A DNA stretch of 21,868 nucleotides from Gracilariopsis chorda (GCA_003194525.1 NBIV01000907.1:1-21868); one strand, 5' to 3'; shown: positions 1 to 8,463, counted from the stretch's first letter. Numbers and translations are program-made. Notes: generated by a model not told the origin, from the sequence alone.

Positions 1-289
1 CACAAGATAGAGGGAGTGTCACACACAAAGTAGATAGCGATCGACAACACGGGCAACAACGGAGGCCCAACTGAACAACGATAGCAAGTAAACGTCGAAC
101 CACTACCACCACAACGCCCTCAGGGAGGAACGCAAACCAAAGGAGAATGACCAACACCGACCAACAATGGGATCAAGACACCCGACGCAACGACGAAAGA
201 GGCAACAACAGCGAAACGGATGAACGGCGGTGAGGGAGAGCGGCGACAGACGAACGATACGGAAAGGGATAGCGGCAGCGGTCAGCGGG
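1..289 (-). mobile_element. Element B, left copy: 5' untranslated leader fragment
   Basis: This stretch repeats 20768-21059 almost base for base. That region is the transcribed leader next to the 5' LTR of the complete B element. Differences are a few substitutions and short indels, for example near 81, 163 and 190. It shows that a second B copy starts here in minus orientation and continues left beyond the window. No coding sequence is credible in it. Short frames on both strands are chance openings in a CG- and purine-biased leader. Confidence 0.85.
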
Positions 290-304
290 GCTGGGCCCAT
301 AACC
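290..304 (-). other. Primer binding site, half-tRNA initiator Met type (left B copy)
   Basis: The plus strand reads GCTGGGCCCATAACC directly against the LTR edge. This is the sequence of the anticodon arm of eukaryotic initiator tRNA-Met, including the CAT anticodon. The RNA-sense strand is therefore complementary to an internal part of that tRNA and not to its 3' CCA end. This is the known priming mode of Drosophila copia and yeast Ty5. Confidence 0.85.
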
Positions 305-1088
305 TGTTGAAAGTTGAAAGGAAGTTGAGGGGATGGAAGGGAAGTTCGCCAGCTCTGGCTTGGATTTACTTGGAGGTCCTTCAGGCACATCTTATATACC
401 ACTCTAAACTCGAATTGCGCGGGAACACCAACTACAAGTAAAACCTAAAACCACTAAGCAGGGACACTCAATACTACCAATCATCATCTAACATGACATA
501 GCCAGCTCAGCACAACCTCATTACACCAACGCACACCAACGCACCAATGTTCTGTAATAGTTACGTGCATACACATGACCATGACAAGGCACAAATTCAC
601 GACTCCAACACACGCCAGCACATGCCAACACATCATGGTAAGTCAACACGTCACGGTAAGTCGGCACGTAACTGTGGTGTTAGTGCCATGTCATCATGTG
701 GCAATGCACACAACACCCACGTCATCAATATACCCGTGCATGTGTAAACCTGTTGACAGTGCATGCGCACCTTACCATTGTAACAACCACTGCTGTACCA
801 CTTTGTACCAGCTGTCAACCACTTCACCCAGTATCCCTGCACACAACGTACACTGTGACACTGTAGTAGCTGGACACGTGGGTGTGTCAACGATCCAGTT
901 ATGCCATACCACTTTGTACGCACAAAAACCACGTTGCATATGTACATTTGCAGTAGCCAATCAGAAGCCAGTTTCACGTTGGGTTCGCGCACACGCGCAT
1001 ATGCGCTTTTGCAGAGGTACCCTCTAAAACAGCCCATGCTCCCCGGAACATTTGGTTTTCAGTGACAGCACAGGTACTACTGCCAACA
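305..1088 (-). repeat. 5' LTR of left B copy
   Basis: This 784 bp block runs from TGTTGAAAG to CTGCCAACA and matches the two LTRs of the complete B element. RNA sense is minus, so U3 begins at 1088. A sense TATATAAG lies at 392-399, leaving a long U3 of about 690 bp and a short R-U5. A 12 bp palindrome GCGCATATGCGC is at 995-1006 and a CACGTG box is near 877. It carries more differences than the 15034 and 21075 copies have between themselves. Bases 1089-1093 (CTATA) are the presumed target duplication; its partner is outside the window. Confidence 0.9.
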
Positions 1089-1465
1089 CTATACGAGACA
1101 CTGTCCTGTTTGATGCATATCGTGCAAACATGTAGCTGAAGCATGCGCGGAAGAGTCTTTCATCTACATCCATAACTACACGCAGTGGGGCATCGCCAAG
1201 TGCACCAAATGAATGATTGCACATGCCTTTTCGCGCTTTTTGCAACTATACGGAGGGGTCTGGGTAGCAGTAAAACCAAACGCTTGTGTCATTATAGCAC
1301 TGGATGACTCCTCCTAACTTGACATCACAACATTCCAGACACCTTTAAAACGACAAGCGGGACGTAGACGGTGTCGCAGATGGTATAATCTTCGCTCCGC
1401 TTACCGTGGAAGCGCGGGATCTTCACACCAGAAGTGGATTATGACTCAACTACGGAGTCTGGCAT
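1089..1465 (-). pseudogene. Gag N-terminal fragment of array unit 0, cut by element B
   Basis: This segment is homologous to 7350-7722 of unit 1, the N-terminal half of copia Gag (UBN2-type). It begins exactly where the B LTR ends, so the B insertion split the gene. Compared with units 1 and 2 it has several one-base changes in homopolymers, for example around 1235, 1249 and 1349, and a short scrambled stretch near 1145-1160. The frame is therefore broken more often than in the other units. It is not functional. Confidence 0.8.
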
Positions 1466-1617
1466 GGTTCCAGAAGAAGTTCAGTAACCAAAAATTGGAA
1501 CAAATAATGCACGGAAATGAAGGACAGTGAGGACTCGATGCTTAGAATCGCTATCAGAATAGACAAAAGAGCTGTTCGAGAGGTGCAGCTGTGGACTGAT
1601 AGCGGATTGGTAGTACT
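1466..1617 (-). other. Unit 0 leader between gag start and LTR relic
   Basis: This noncoding segment matches 7723-7874 and 13252-13403. In sense orientation it lies upstream of the gag ATG. It should have held the primer binding site of element A, but I recognise neither the initiator tRNA-Met anticodon-arm match seen in B nor a tRNA 3'-end match. Confidence 0.5.
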
Positions 1618-1875
1618 TGAAGGGGAAGGGAAAGGAAAGGTAGGGGAATGCCAAGGAAGTTTGCCAGCTCTGGCTCCGATTTACTTGGAGGTTCTACAAT
1701 AACAACTTATATAGAACTCTAACTTCATCTTAGTCGCAACTTCGACTTCAACTGAAACCTAAACCAGTAGCTGGGACACTCAATACTACCAATCATCATG
1801 TAACATAACATAGCCACGCTAGCACTAACTCATGATACCTTACATCAACTTGTTCATATGAAATGATGTTGATGA
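1618..1875 (-). repeat. LTR relic A' (unit 0)
   Basis: The sequence resembles the U5-R-TATA end of the B LTR. It shares the GCCAGCTCTGGCT block, the ATTTACTTGGAGGT block, a sense TATATAAG and the ACACTCAATACTACCAATCA block, but is clearly diverged. It is probably the remaining end of the original 5' LTR of element A, since it lies directly upstream of gag in sense. The distal part is replaced by relic C. Confidence 0.6.
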
Positions 1876-2205
1876 TGTTGGGCTTCGGCAGAAAGGAAAA
1901 GGAAAGAAAGAAAGAAAATAAAGAGTAAAGGTTGCCAGGCTTGGGGTCGAGTTTATTTGGTACTGCGACTTCGGAGTCTTATATAGCACATCTACTTCGC
2001 ACTTCCACCACAAGAAAACCCTTCACCAATAAGTGGGGACACCCAATACCACCAATCATAATCAAACATAACACAATAAGGGTTGCACACACTGATTACA
2101 GCTAAGTACAACCATGCATAACATCATAACACCACATTACAACAACGCACACCAAGTGAACCAAGCAGCCAACAATGCGCAACAAGTGAACCAGACATGC
2201 CAACA
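1876..2205 (-). repeat. Short LTR-like relic C (unit 0)
   Basis: A 330 bp block runs from TGTTGGGC to ATGCCAACA, the same terminal style as B. It has a sense TATATAAG, a GAAA-rich tract near 1891-1925 and a GGGGACACCCAATACCACCAATCA block matching the other LTRs. It looks like a solo LTR of a third subfamily lodged in relic A'. No 5 bp target duplication is visible at its edges. Near its right end a ~31 bp sequence is tandemly repeated twice. Confidence 0.55.
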
Positions 2206-2212
2206 ATGTGCC

Positions 2213-2988
2213 TTTTGGCAGTAGTACCTGTGCTGTCACTGAAAACCAAATGTTCCGGGAGCATGGGCTGTTTTGGAGGGTACCTCTGCAAAAGCGCATA
2301 TGTGCGTGTGCGCGAACCCAACGTGAAACTGGCTTCTGATTGGCTACTGCAAATGTACATATGCAACGTGGTGCGTACAAGTGGTATGGCATAACTGGAT
2401 CGGTTGGGCACACCCACGTGTCCAGCTACTACAGTGGTCACAGTGTACGTTGTGTGCAGGGGATACTGGTGAAGTGGTTGACAGCTGGTACAAGTGGTAC
2501 AGCAGTGGTTGGTACAATGGTAAGGTGCGCATGCACTGTCAACATGTTACACATGCACGGGTATATTGATGACGTGGGTGTTGTGTGCTTTGCCACATGA
2601 TGACATGGCACTAACACCACAGGTTACGTGCCGACTTACGTGACGTGTTGACTTACCGCGATGTGTTGGCATGTGCTGGCGTGTGTTGGAGTCGTGAATT
2701 TGTGCCTTGTCATGGTCATGTGTATGCACGTAACTATTACGGAACGTTGGTGCGTTGGTGTGCGTTGATGTAATGAGGTTGTGCTGAGCTGGCTATGCCA
2801 TGTTAGATGATGATTGGTAGTATTGACTGTCCCTGCTTAGTGGTTTAGGTTTTACTTGTAGTTGGTGTTCCCGCCCAATTCGAGTTTAGAGTGGTATATA
2901 AGATGTGTCTGAAGGACCTCCAAGTAAATCCAAGCTATAGCTGGCGAACTTCCCTTCCATCCCCTCAACTTCCTTTCAACTTGCAACG
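2213..2988 (+). repeat. Array LTR in plus-sense orientation (unit 1)
   Basis: This 776 bp block is the reverse complement of the B LTR at high identity, with eroded ends (TTTTGGCAG in place of TGTTGGCAG, and CAACG in place of CAACA). A sense TATATAAG lies at 2895-2902. The flanks GTGCC and CTCAA do not match, so this is not a simple solo insertion. It joins leader relic C to a truncated RNase H, and the same joints occur at 8471-9249 and 14000-14781. Confidence 0.85.
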
Positions 2989-2989
2989 C

Positions 2990-3499
2990 TCAAGATATCC
3001 ACATTAGCTCTTGACTTGCCATCAGTAATGCGTAGTACTCAGACTCGCCTGTAGACAATGCCACCGACGCCTGCTTACGAGCACCATACAAACAAACACA
3101 TGACCCAAATTTGACCATGAAGCCAGACAAGGACTTGCGATCAGTGATATCACCTGCGTAATCAGAGTCGACATAACCATTCAGCAGGAGGTTCCCAGAG
3201 TGGTACACAAGTCCATGGTGAGTAGTGCCACGTAAATACCTCAGAACGCGCTTCACCGCTCGATGACAATATCGAGTTGGTGCTTTCTGGAAGCGTGCTA
3301 AGATAAGTACAGGTCCCAATATGTCCAAACGGGTGCGTAATGCCAGGTACAGCAGAGACCGGATCATCTGCTAATACAACTGGACTTCATACGGTGACTT
3401 ATCCTCCTCCACATCAAGTGAGAAAAAAAAGGATTCCACCATTTGGCTCCGTGAAGGCTTGCTATACTCAAGTCCAAACTGCCGTAACATGCCCCTGAC
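2990..3499 (-). pseudogene. Element A RNase H, truncated, with RT connection (unit 1)
   Basis: RNase H of a copia pol, which removes the RNA strand after reverse transcription. The open part (2990-3367, 125 aa) holds a RT-connection segment, then YVDSDYAGD with a catalytic Asp at about residue 68, and the ALSTGESEYYAL block. The gene stops at a TGA three codons after the conserved QELMW block, exactly at the joint with the array LTR at 2988. About 80-90 C-terminal residues usual in the family, including the TKHID motif, are absent. Upstream the same frame runs on to 3499 with a TAG at 3371-3373. Confidence 0.85.
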
Positions 3500-4530
3500 C
3501 TACAACGGCTGTGCAAGTTTCACACCTAGCATTTGGCCATTGGAGTTCATATTCCAGCTTAACTCAACACCAAGATACATTCTGACACGAGTTTCAACGC
3601 GTAGGTCATACAACAATTTGAGCTCCTCCAATATCTGAGAACGTTGTTCGGCACTAGGCGTAAGTATGAGAAGGTCATCCACGTATACCAGGATGTATGC
3701 ATAAGTGTCAGCAGGTAACTTGCGCCTGAAAACACATGGTGCATTGGGTAATTCTTCAAAACCTATGCCTTTAATGTCTGTGCTGGACTTCGTATGCCAT
3801 GCCAGATGGGCCTGGTTAAGCCCGTTTATAGCTTTTAGCAGTTTGTAGCATTGTGATTTAAGACCCGGAATGTAACGCGGTGACATCACCCACGCGTCTT
3901 CCTTGAGATCACCATTAAGGAATGCTGTCTTTATGTCAACATGGGCAACAAACATCTGAAGCACAACATCAGGTACAAGAACATGCGAACCAAATTGAAC
4001 GAAACAACTGGTGCATACGTCGCTAAGTAGTCCTCACCATATGTCTGGTTGTTGTGTACAGCCACTATTGGAGCTCGAAATCGGTCAACGGAGTCGTCTG
4101 CATCAAGTTTCAGCTTCAGTATGACATGCGTTGGTAGGGGCTGGGACTTTGGTGAGTCATCCACAACCCATGTAGCCTTGTCTTCTAATGATGTCAGCTC
4201 GTCATCAATAGCATGCCGCCATTTCTCTCTTTCAGTTGGGGTTGCAGACAGTGCTTCTTTGAGTGAGGGATCATCACTCGTGGTAACCTCAACCTCAGAT
4301 TTGGCCGTGCCGGCCATATGCCACCAGCGTTGTGGTGCACGCCTGGTGCGACGAGAATAGCGTGACTGTTACTCAGAGTCATAATTTACCCCTTCAATGT
4401 CACCTTCATCGTCAGTTGACACCTCTTCATCACTAGAACTGTGCTCGGCATCATCAATGTTTGATGTTGCAGGGTCAATCATCATGTCTGTAGCTGCCTC
4501 AGGGTGGTTTATGGTACCATTTTCTGAGGT
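3500..4530 (-). pseudogene. Element A reverse transcriptase (unit 1)
   Basis: Copia-type RT in two frames. The N-terminal piece (3931-4317 and upstream to 4368) has the basic RRTRRAPQRWW segment and the ATYAPVVSF block. The second piece (3500-3964, 154 aa) has VDIKTAFLNG with catalytic Asp 10 and the YVDDLL active site at residues 94-99. The frames meet at a one-base shift near 3960-3990. Further breaks are TAA at 4531-4533, TAA at 4369-4371 and TAG at 3500-3502. All are shared with unit 2. Catalytic residues survive but the gene cannot give a continuous product. Confidence 0.85.
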
Positions 4531-5208
4531 TTACATGACGTCCTTAACATCGTCAACAGAGAACTCATCCGAGCTGATGGCATCCATGTCATCCTCAGAA
4601 CTACAAGCATAATCTGATGTACTCTCCTCATCCTTATAGTTGCTAAGATTGGATGCACAAGGGAACCTAGACTCATCAAAGGTGACATGACGTGACCGTA
4701 CTACTCGAGTAATATGGTCGTCATCACTAACTAGAACCTCGTAAACACCATACTCAAGAGTCTGCAGGTACATTCCCTCAAGAGCACGAGACCCGAACAT
4801 GGTGCCCGGATTCATTTTTAATACGTATGCGGCACATCCTAATGCTTTGATATACGTCAAAGGAGGCCTAGTTTCAGTCAGTAGGACATACGGAGTCACG
4901 CCAGTCGTGGAGTGCAGCACTCTATTGCGAACATAAATCACATGTTTTAGTGCATACGACCACAAACCTTCTGTAAGATTGGCTTGAATGAGCAAAGCTC
5001 GGGCAGCTTGAACCATAGTGCGATTGATGCGGTCTGCAATAGAATTATGTTCTGGGGTATACAGTGGAGAAAAAGATACCTCCTGGAGACCATTCTTGGG
5101 ATTCTCTTGCAAGGCAATGTACCATTCTGCATTGTCAGAGTGCAGTTTTCGAATAAGCACATGCTCTTCTCCGAGCTGTTTGAGCTTTTGCCTCACACCC
5201 AGGAACAC
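4531..5208 (-). pseudogene. Element A integrase, C-terminal part (unit 1)
   Basis: The second half of the integrase core and its C-terminal extension. It holds LHSDNAEW (second catalytic Asp), then PEHNSIADRINRT, where copia integrases normally have Glu as the third catalytic residue; the codon here is GAC, Asp (5032-5034). An acidic Ser/Asp-rich linker (SSEDDMDAISSDEF) ends at TAA 4531-4533. The open frame extends into the solo LTR as far as 5379. The first roughly 55 codons of that chimeric frame are LTR sequence and are not integrase. Confidence 0.85.
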
Positions 5209-5213
5209 TTCAC
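5209..5213. repeat. Target site duplication TTCAC, left
   Basis: TTCAC precedes the solo LTR and recurs directly after it at 5941-5945. Unit 2 has a single TTCAC at the same place (11470-11474). Confidence 0.95.
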
Positions 5214-5561
5214 TGTTGGATATTGACCTTGTGCTGTCACTGCTGGAAGTTGATCTTGTGCTGTGCATGAACCGAGTTGTTGCTGGAGACACGTGTGTAG
5301 CAAGCACAGATGGTATGCTGTACAGTATGCACAAGTATGTACGTGGACGTGTTGCACACGTTGATGTATGCTGAAGCACTATGGTGATGATTGCGGTACA
5401 GCGATGAGGTCTACAGGAGGATTCGAGTAACTTGTTGTTGCTGACGTAGGACTTGTGATGACGTGTGGTTGTGTATTCCTGGTGAGTGTGTGTTTACACA
5501 TGATGATGAGTTGTACGGATTACAGTGTGTTGGCAGAACGTGAATGTGTACATGGTCATGG

Positions 5562-5709
5562 TTGTGTGTAGGCACGTAACATGTTGTGTAGTGTCGTGCA
5601 CTGTTGTGTGCAGGCACGTAACATGTTGTATAGTGTCGTGCACTGTTGTTGTGTAGGCACGTAACTTGTGGTGTACTGTTGTGCACTGTTGTGCATTGTT
5701 GTGCATTGT
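5562..5709. repeat. Tandem repeats in solo LTR U3
   Basis: The core GGCACGTAACATGTTGTGTA starts at 5571 and recurs at 5613 and 5656, a period of 42-43 bp with small changes. It is followed by TTGTGCATTG-like decamers. U3 tandem repeats in LTR elements often bind transcription factors; that role is inference here. Confidence 0.8.
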
Positions 5710-5845
5710 TCGTTGTAAGCTGTTATGAATTATAGCAGTGTTGCCATGTTATGTTAGAATATGATTGGTAGTATTGAGTGTCTCCGCCTAGTGGCTTAGG
5801 GTTTAGTGAGAGTTGGAGTTGAGCTGTACTGCAGTGATGAAGTTC

Positions 5846-5853
5846 TATATAAG
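5846..5853 (+). promoter_or_regulatory. TATA box of solo LTR
   Basis: TATATAAG on the plus strand, about 88 bp before the LTR 3' end. This is the same relative position as in all other LTRs of the window. It could drive plus-strand transcription toward 6000, antisense to element A. Confidence 0.6.
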
Positions 5854-5940
5854 TTGCGACTGAGGCACCTCCAAGTAAACTCCGAGCTAGAGCTGGCGAA
5901 CTTCCCTTCCATCCCCTCAACTTCCTTTCAACTTTCAACA

Positions 5941-5945
5941 TTCAC
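5941..5945. repeat. Target site duplication TTCAC, right
   Basis: Second copy of the 5 bp target of the solo LTR, identical to 5209-5213. Confidence 0.95.
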
Positions 5946-6072
5946 CGATCTCAAACCTTTGCAACATGAACCCAAGTACTGCGTATCGCGAGTGATCATC
6001 CACAAATACAGACGCAAAGCGGAATTGGTCTGGGAATGATGGCACTAACGGACCCATAATGTCTGAGTGCAC
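5946..6072 (-). pseudogene. Element A integrase, N-terminal core (unit 1)
   Basis: Carries the first catalytic Asp in MHSDIMGP and the FVDDHSRY block of the copia integrase core. It is separated from its C-terminal half by the solo LTR at 5214-5940. On the upstream side the frame is lost at the 8 bp tandem duplication 6067-6082. Unit 2 keeps the same core uninterrupted at 11209-11601. Confidence 0.85.
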
Positions 6073-6941
6073 AAGTGCACAATGTCCCCAACGTGCTTGG
6101 CCCGTTTAAACTTGCCCAGAAATGGCAGCTTATGTGCCTTGCCAAGGCGACATGACCCACATAGCTCCTCCATGCAATTGATCTTCGGGACTCCATCGAC
6201 ATGGCCGTGAACCTGTTGTAGGTCATCCTCATTCATATGTGCCAGTCGCCGATGCCACAATGAACTTGTGCGGTCGTCCGGTGCAGAAAGCATCTTGGAT
6301 ATGTACGTATGGGCGATTGGGTTGGGCAAGGTGCAAAAACCGGAGCGATGATGACGAGACCCATGTCCAACCTCAAACCCATCTTCATGTTGTAGGCGTA
6401 CCTCCTTATCACAGAACAGTGATTGGATACCTTTATCAGCTAAACAACCCACAGACACTAAGTTGTATCCAAGATTCGGAGCAAGCAGTACTTCCGACAA
6501 CCTGAGGTTCACATCAAAGAAGGGTAGTATGACATCTTCTTCTTGGGTGGCAGTGCCAGTGGTGTTGTCCGCTAGTTCAATTGTCTTATCTGGCATGTCA
6601 ATTAGTGTGTTTGGAACAAAATCAGATACAGAAAAGAAGAAATGAGAGGTAGCACCACTGTCTGCAAATGTGTCCATGCAATCAAAAACCGGCGGTACCA
6701 CTGATGACTTCTCACTTGCAAATCCAGCAATCTCAACCTTGGACGCCTTCCGTGATGACTTTCCGGAGCGCTTGGGCTTTTCGACTGAGTTGAGCTTCAG
6801 CTGATCCAAGATCGCTTGTGGCAAGTGGTTGTCAGGGTTATCTGGATTCATGTGACAGCGGTCTTGAGTGTGTCCATCGCGCTCACAGAAAGTGCAATGG
6901 TACCCGTTTCTGCTTCCAGCAGCACATGCACGACCAGTGGG
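6045..6941 (-). pseudogene. Element A zinc knuckle, protease and pre-integrase (unit 1)
   Basis: One open frame. A CX2CX4HX4C zinc knuckle (CTFCERDGHTQDRC, 6855-6896) ends Gag. It is followed by a basic linker; the aspartic protease active site DSGATSH (residues 64-70 counting from the Met at 6851); and a pre-integrase zinc-binding region with LWHRRLAHMN and CGSC. The knuckle lies upstream of that Met in the same frame, so the Met is not the true start. The frame is lost at the 8 bp duplication (6067-6082) just before the first integrase Asp, and in the other direction near 6910-6955. Confidence 0.88.
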
Positions 6942-7143
6942 TCATTAACTGTTGTTGAATGTGATGCATTACCATCATTTTCGTTAGCATTTGATGATTT
7001 GCTGTGTCCAATTATACGGGCACCACCCCTGTTCCTGTTGTTCTTGCGACTGCGACCTCTACCAGACCTGACTGAACCCATTTCGTGGGCATTGTATTCA
7101 TCAATCAGAGTTGTCGCCACGTAGTCCCGTGTGAGTTCGAAAT
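6848..7143 (-). pseudogene. Element A Gag C-terminal basic region (unit 1)
   Basis: An open frame that follows the Gag core after a one-base shift near 7143-7150. It begins with a TRDYVATTLIDEYN block that normally closes the Gag helical domain. A basic Arg/Lys/Gly-rich stretch (RSGRGRSRKNNRNRGGAR) follows, typical of RNA-binding linkers before the knuckle. It then slips out of frame relative to the zinc knuckle near 6910-6955. Confidence 0.75.
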
Positions 7144-7722
7144 CTCCTGGGTCCTAAGTGCTGCTGCAGTTGACTCCAATGAGCAGCTGGGGTCAATAGA
7201 TGCCAGAAGCATGGGTGCCTTGTAAGATTCTGGTATAGCGGCATCCTTGCCCATGCGGTCCAGCTGCGAGAACAGAGATGCAAACTGGTCCACATACTTG
7301 GACATGTTTTGGCCGTTATACGACATTCTGAACAGCTGCGTTTGCACTGCTATACGAGACACTGTCCTGTTTGATGCATATCGTGCAAACAGTAGCTGAA
7401 GCATGCGACCGAGGTCATCATCTACATCCATAACTACACGCAGTGGGGCATCGCCAAGTGCACAAATGATGATTGCACATGCCTTTTCGCGCTTTGCAAC
7501 TATACGGGAGGGGGTCTGGGTAGCAGTAGAACCAAACGCTTGTGTCATTATAGCACTGGATGACTCCTCCTAACTTGACATCACAACATTCCAGACACCT
7601 TTAAATCGACAAGCGGGACGTAGACGGTGTCGCCAGATGGTATAATCTTCGCTCCGCTTACCGTGGAAGCGCGGGATCTTCACACCAGAAGTGGATTATG
7701 ACTCAACTACGGAGTCTGGCAT
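7105..7722 (-). pseudogene. Element A Gag (unit 1)
   Basis: Copia Gag, the capsid protein of virus-like particles, of the UBN2 family. The longest stop-free piece starts at 7548 (147 aa) and has the CAIIICALGDAPLR and ARYASNRTVSRIAVQTQ segments. The frame continues upstream to an ATG at 7720-7722 and there contains the conserved N-terminal EDYTIWRHRL block. I therefore take 7722 as the real start and 7548 as an internal Met. TAA at 7696-7698 and TAG at 7570-7572 interrupt it. The end is a frameshift near 7143. Unit 2 has the same defects. Confidence 0.85.
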
Positions 7723-7874
7723 GGTTCCAGAAGAAGTTCAGTAACCAAAATTGGAACAAATAATGCACGGAAATGAAGGACAGTGAGGGACTCGATGCTT
7801 AGAATCGCTATCAGAATAGACAAAAGAGCTGTTCGAGAGGTGCAGCTGTGGACTGATAGCGGATTGGTAGTACT
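7723..7874 (-). other. Element A leader (unit 1)
   Basis: Noncoding, between the gag ATG and LTR relic A'. It was searched for primer binding sites of the initiator-tRNA type and none was recognised. A tgaagg start at 7875, preceded by GGATTGGTAGTACT, is the likely LTR border. Confidence 0.45.
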
Positions 7875-8133
7875 TGAAGGGGAAGGGAAAGGAAAGGTAG
7901 GGGAATGCCAAGGAAGTTTGCCAGCTCTGGCTCCGATTTACTTGGAGGTTCTACAATAACAACTTATATAGAACTCTAACTTCATCTTAGTCGCAACTTC
8001 GACTTCAACTGAAACCTAAACCAGTAGCTGGGGACACTCAATACTACCAATCATCATGTAACATAACATAGCCACGCTAGCACTAACTCATGATACCTTA
8101 CATCAACTTGTTGATATGAAATGATGTTGATGA
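7875..8133 (-). repeat. LTR relic A' (unit 1)
   Basis: Same as 1618-1875: a B-like R-U5 and TATA end with diverged sequence, sense TATATAAG at about 7963-7970, upstream of gag. It is the best candidate for the surviving end of element A's own 5' LTR. Confidence 0.6.
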
Positions 8134-8463
8134 TGTTGGGCTTCGGCAGAAAGGAAAAGGAAAGAAAGAAAGAAAATAAAGAGTAAAGGTTGCCAGGCTT
8201 GGGGTCGAGTTTATTTGGTACTGCGACTTGGGAGTCTTATATAGCACATCTACTTCGCACTTCCACCACAAGAAAACCCTTCACCAATAAGTGGGGACAC
8301 CCAATACCACCAATCATAATCAAACATAACACAATAAGGGTTGCACACACTGATTACAGCTAAGTACAACCATGCATAACATCATAACACCACATTACAA
8401 CAACGCACACCAAGTGAACCAAGCAGCCAACAATGCGCAACAAGTGAACCAGACATGCCAACA
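8134..8463 (-). repeat. LTR-like relic C (unit 1)
   Basis: A 330 bp block, TGTTGGGC to GCCAACA, with a GAAA-rich tract at 8149-8180, sense TATATAAG near 8236-8244 and a ~31 bp tandem duplication (about 8407-8468) close to its right end. Same as 1876-2205 and 13663-13992. Confidence 0.55.
8149..8180. repeat. GAAA-rich microsatellite
   Basis: An imperfect GAAA tract within relic C, repeated in the other units near 1891-1922 and 13678-13709. The purine run lies on the plus strand. Confidence 0.7.

Larger units (their letters stand above)
5214..5940 (+). mobile_element. Solo LTR inserted in integrase of unit 1
   Basis: A 727 bp LTR, TGTTGG to TTTCAACA, in plus-sense orientation, flanked by the 5 bp duplication TTCAC. 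Its last ~100 bp (R-U5) match the B family closely, and its U3 is strongly diverged, so it is a related subfamily. Sense TATATAAG is at 5846-5853, followed by the ACCTCCAAGTAAA block common to the LTRs here. U3 holds a threefold ~42 bp tandem repeat (5562-5690) and a 10 bp repeat (5679-5709). It probably arose by LTR-LTR recombination that removed the internal region. Confidence 0.95.

Noticed and set aside
575..1037. Frames of 128-150 codons on both strands of the LTR
   Set aside because: They lie in U3, differ between LTR copies by frameshifting indels, and show low-complexity Cys/His/Thr translations with no domain. The regular Cys and His come from TG/CA-rich DNA and not from zinc fingers.
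2213..2988. Array LTR as the own 3' LTR of element A
   Set aside because: It faces the opposite way to the A coding strand, there is no polypurine tract, and RNase H is incomplete at the joint.
4049..4360. Plus-strand frame of 103 codons
   Set aside because: Antisense shadow of the element A RT; Ser-rich translation with no motifs, repeated in unit 2 only because the unit is duplicated.
5216..5379. N-terminal extension of the integrase frame into the solo LTR as a new fusion gene
   Set aside because: The added codons are antisense LTR sequence and the frame is open by chance. Unit 2 shows the true upstream integrase.
5562..5709. CRISPR-like array
   Set aside because: Repeats are contiguous with no unique spacers, inside a eukaryotic LTR.
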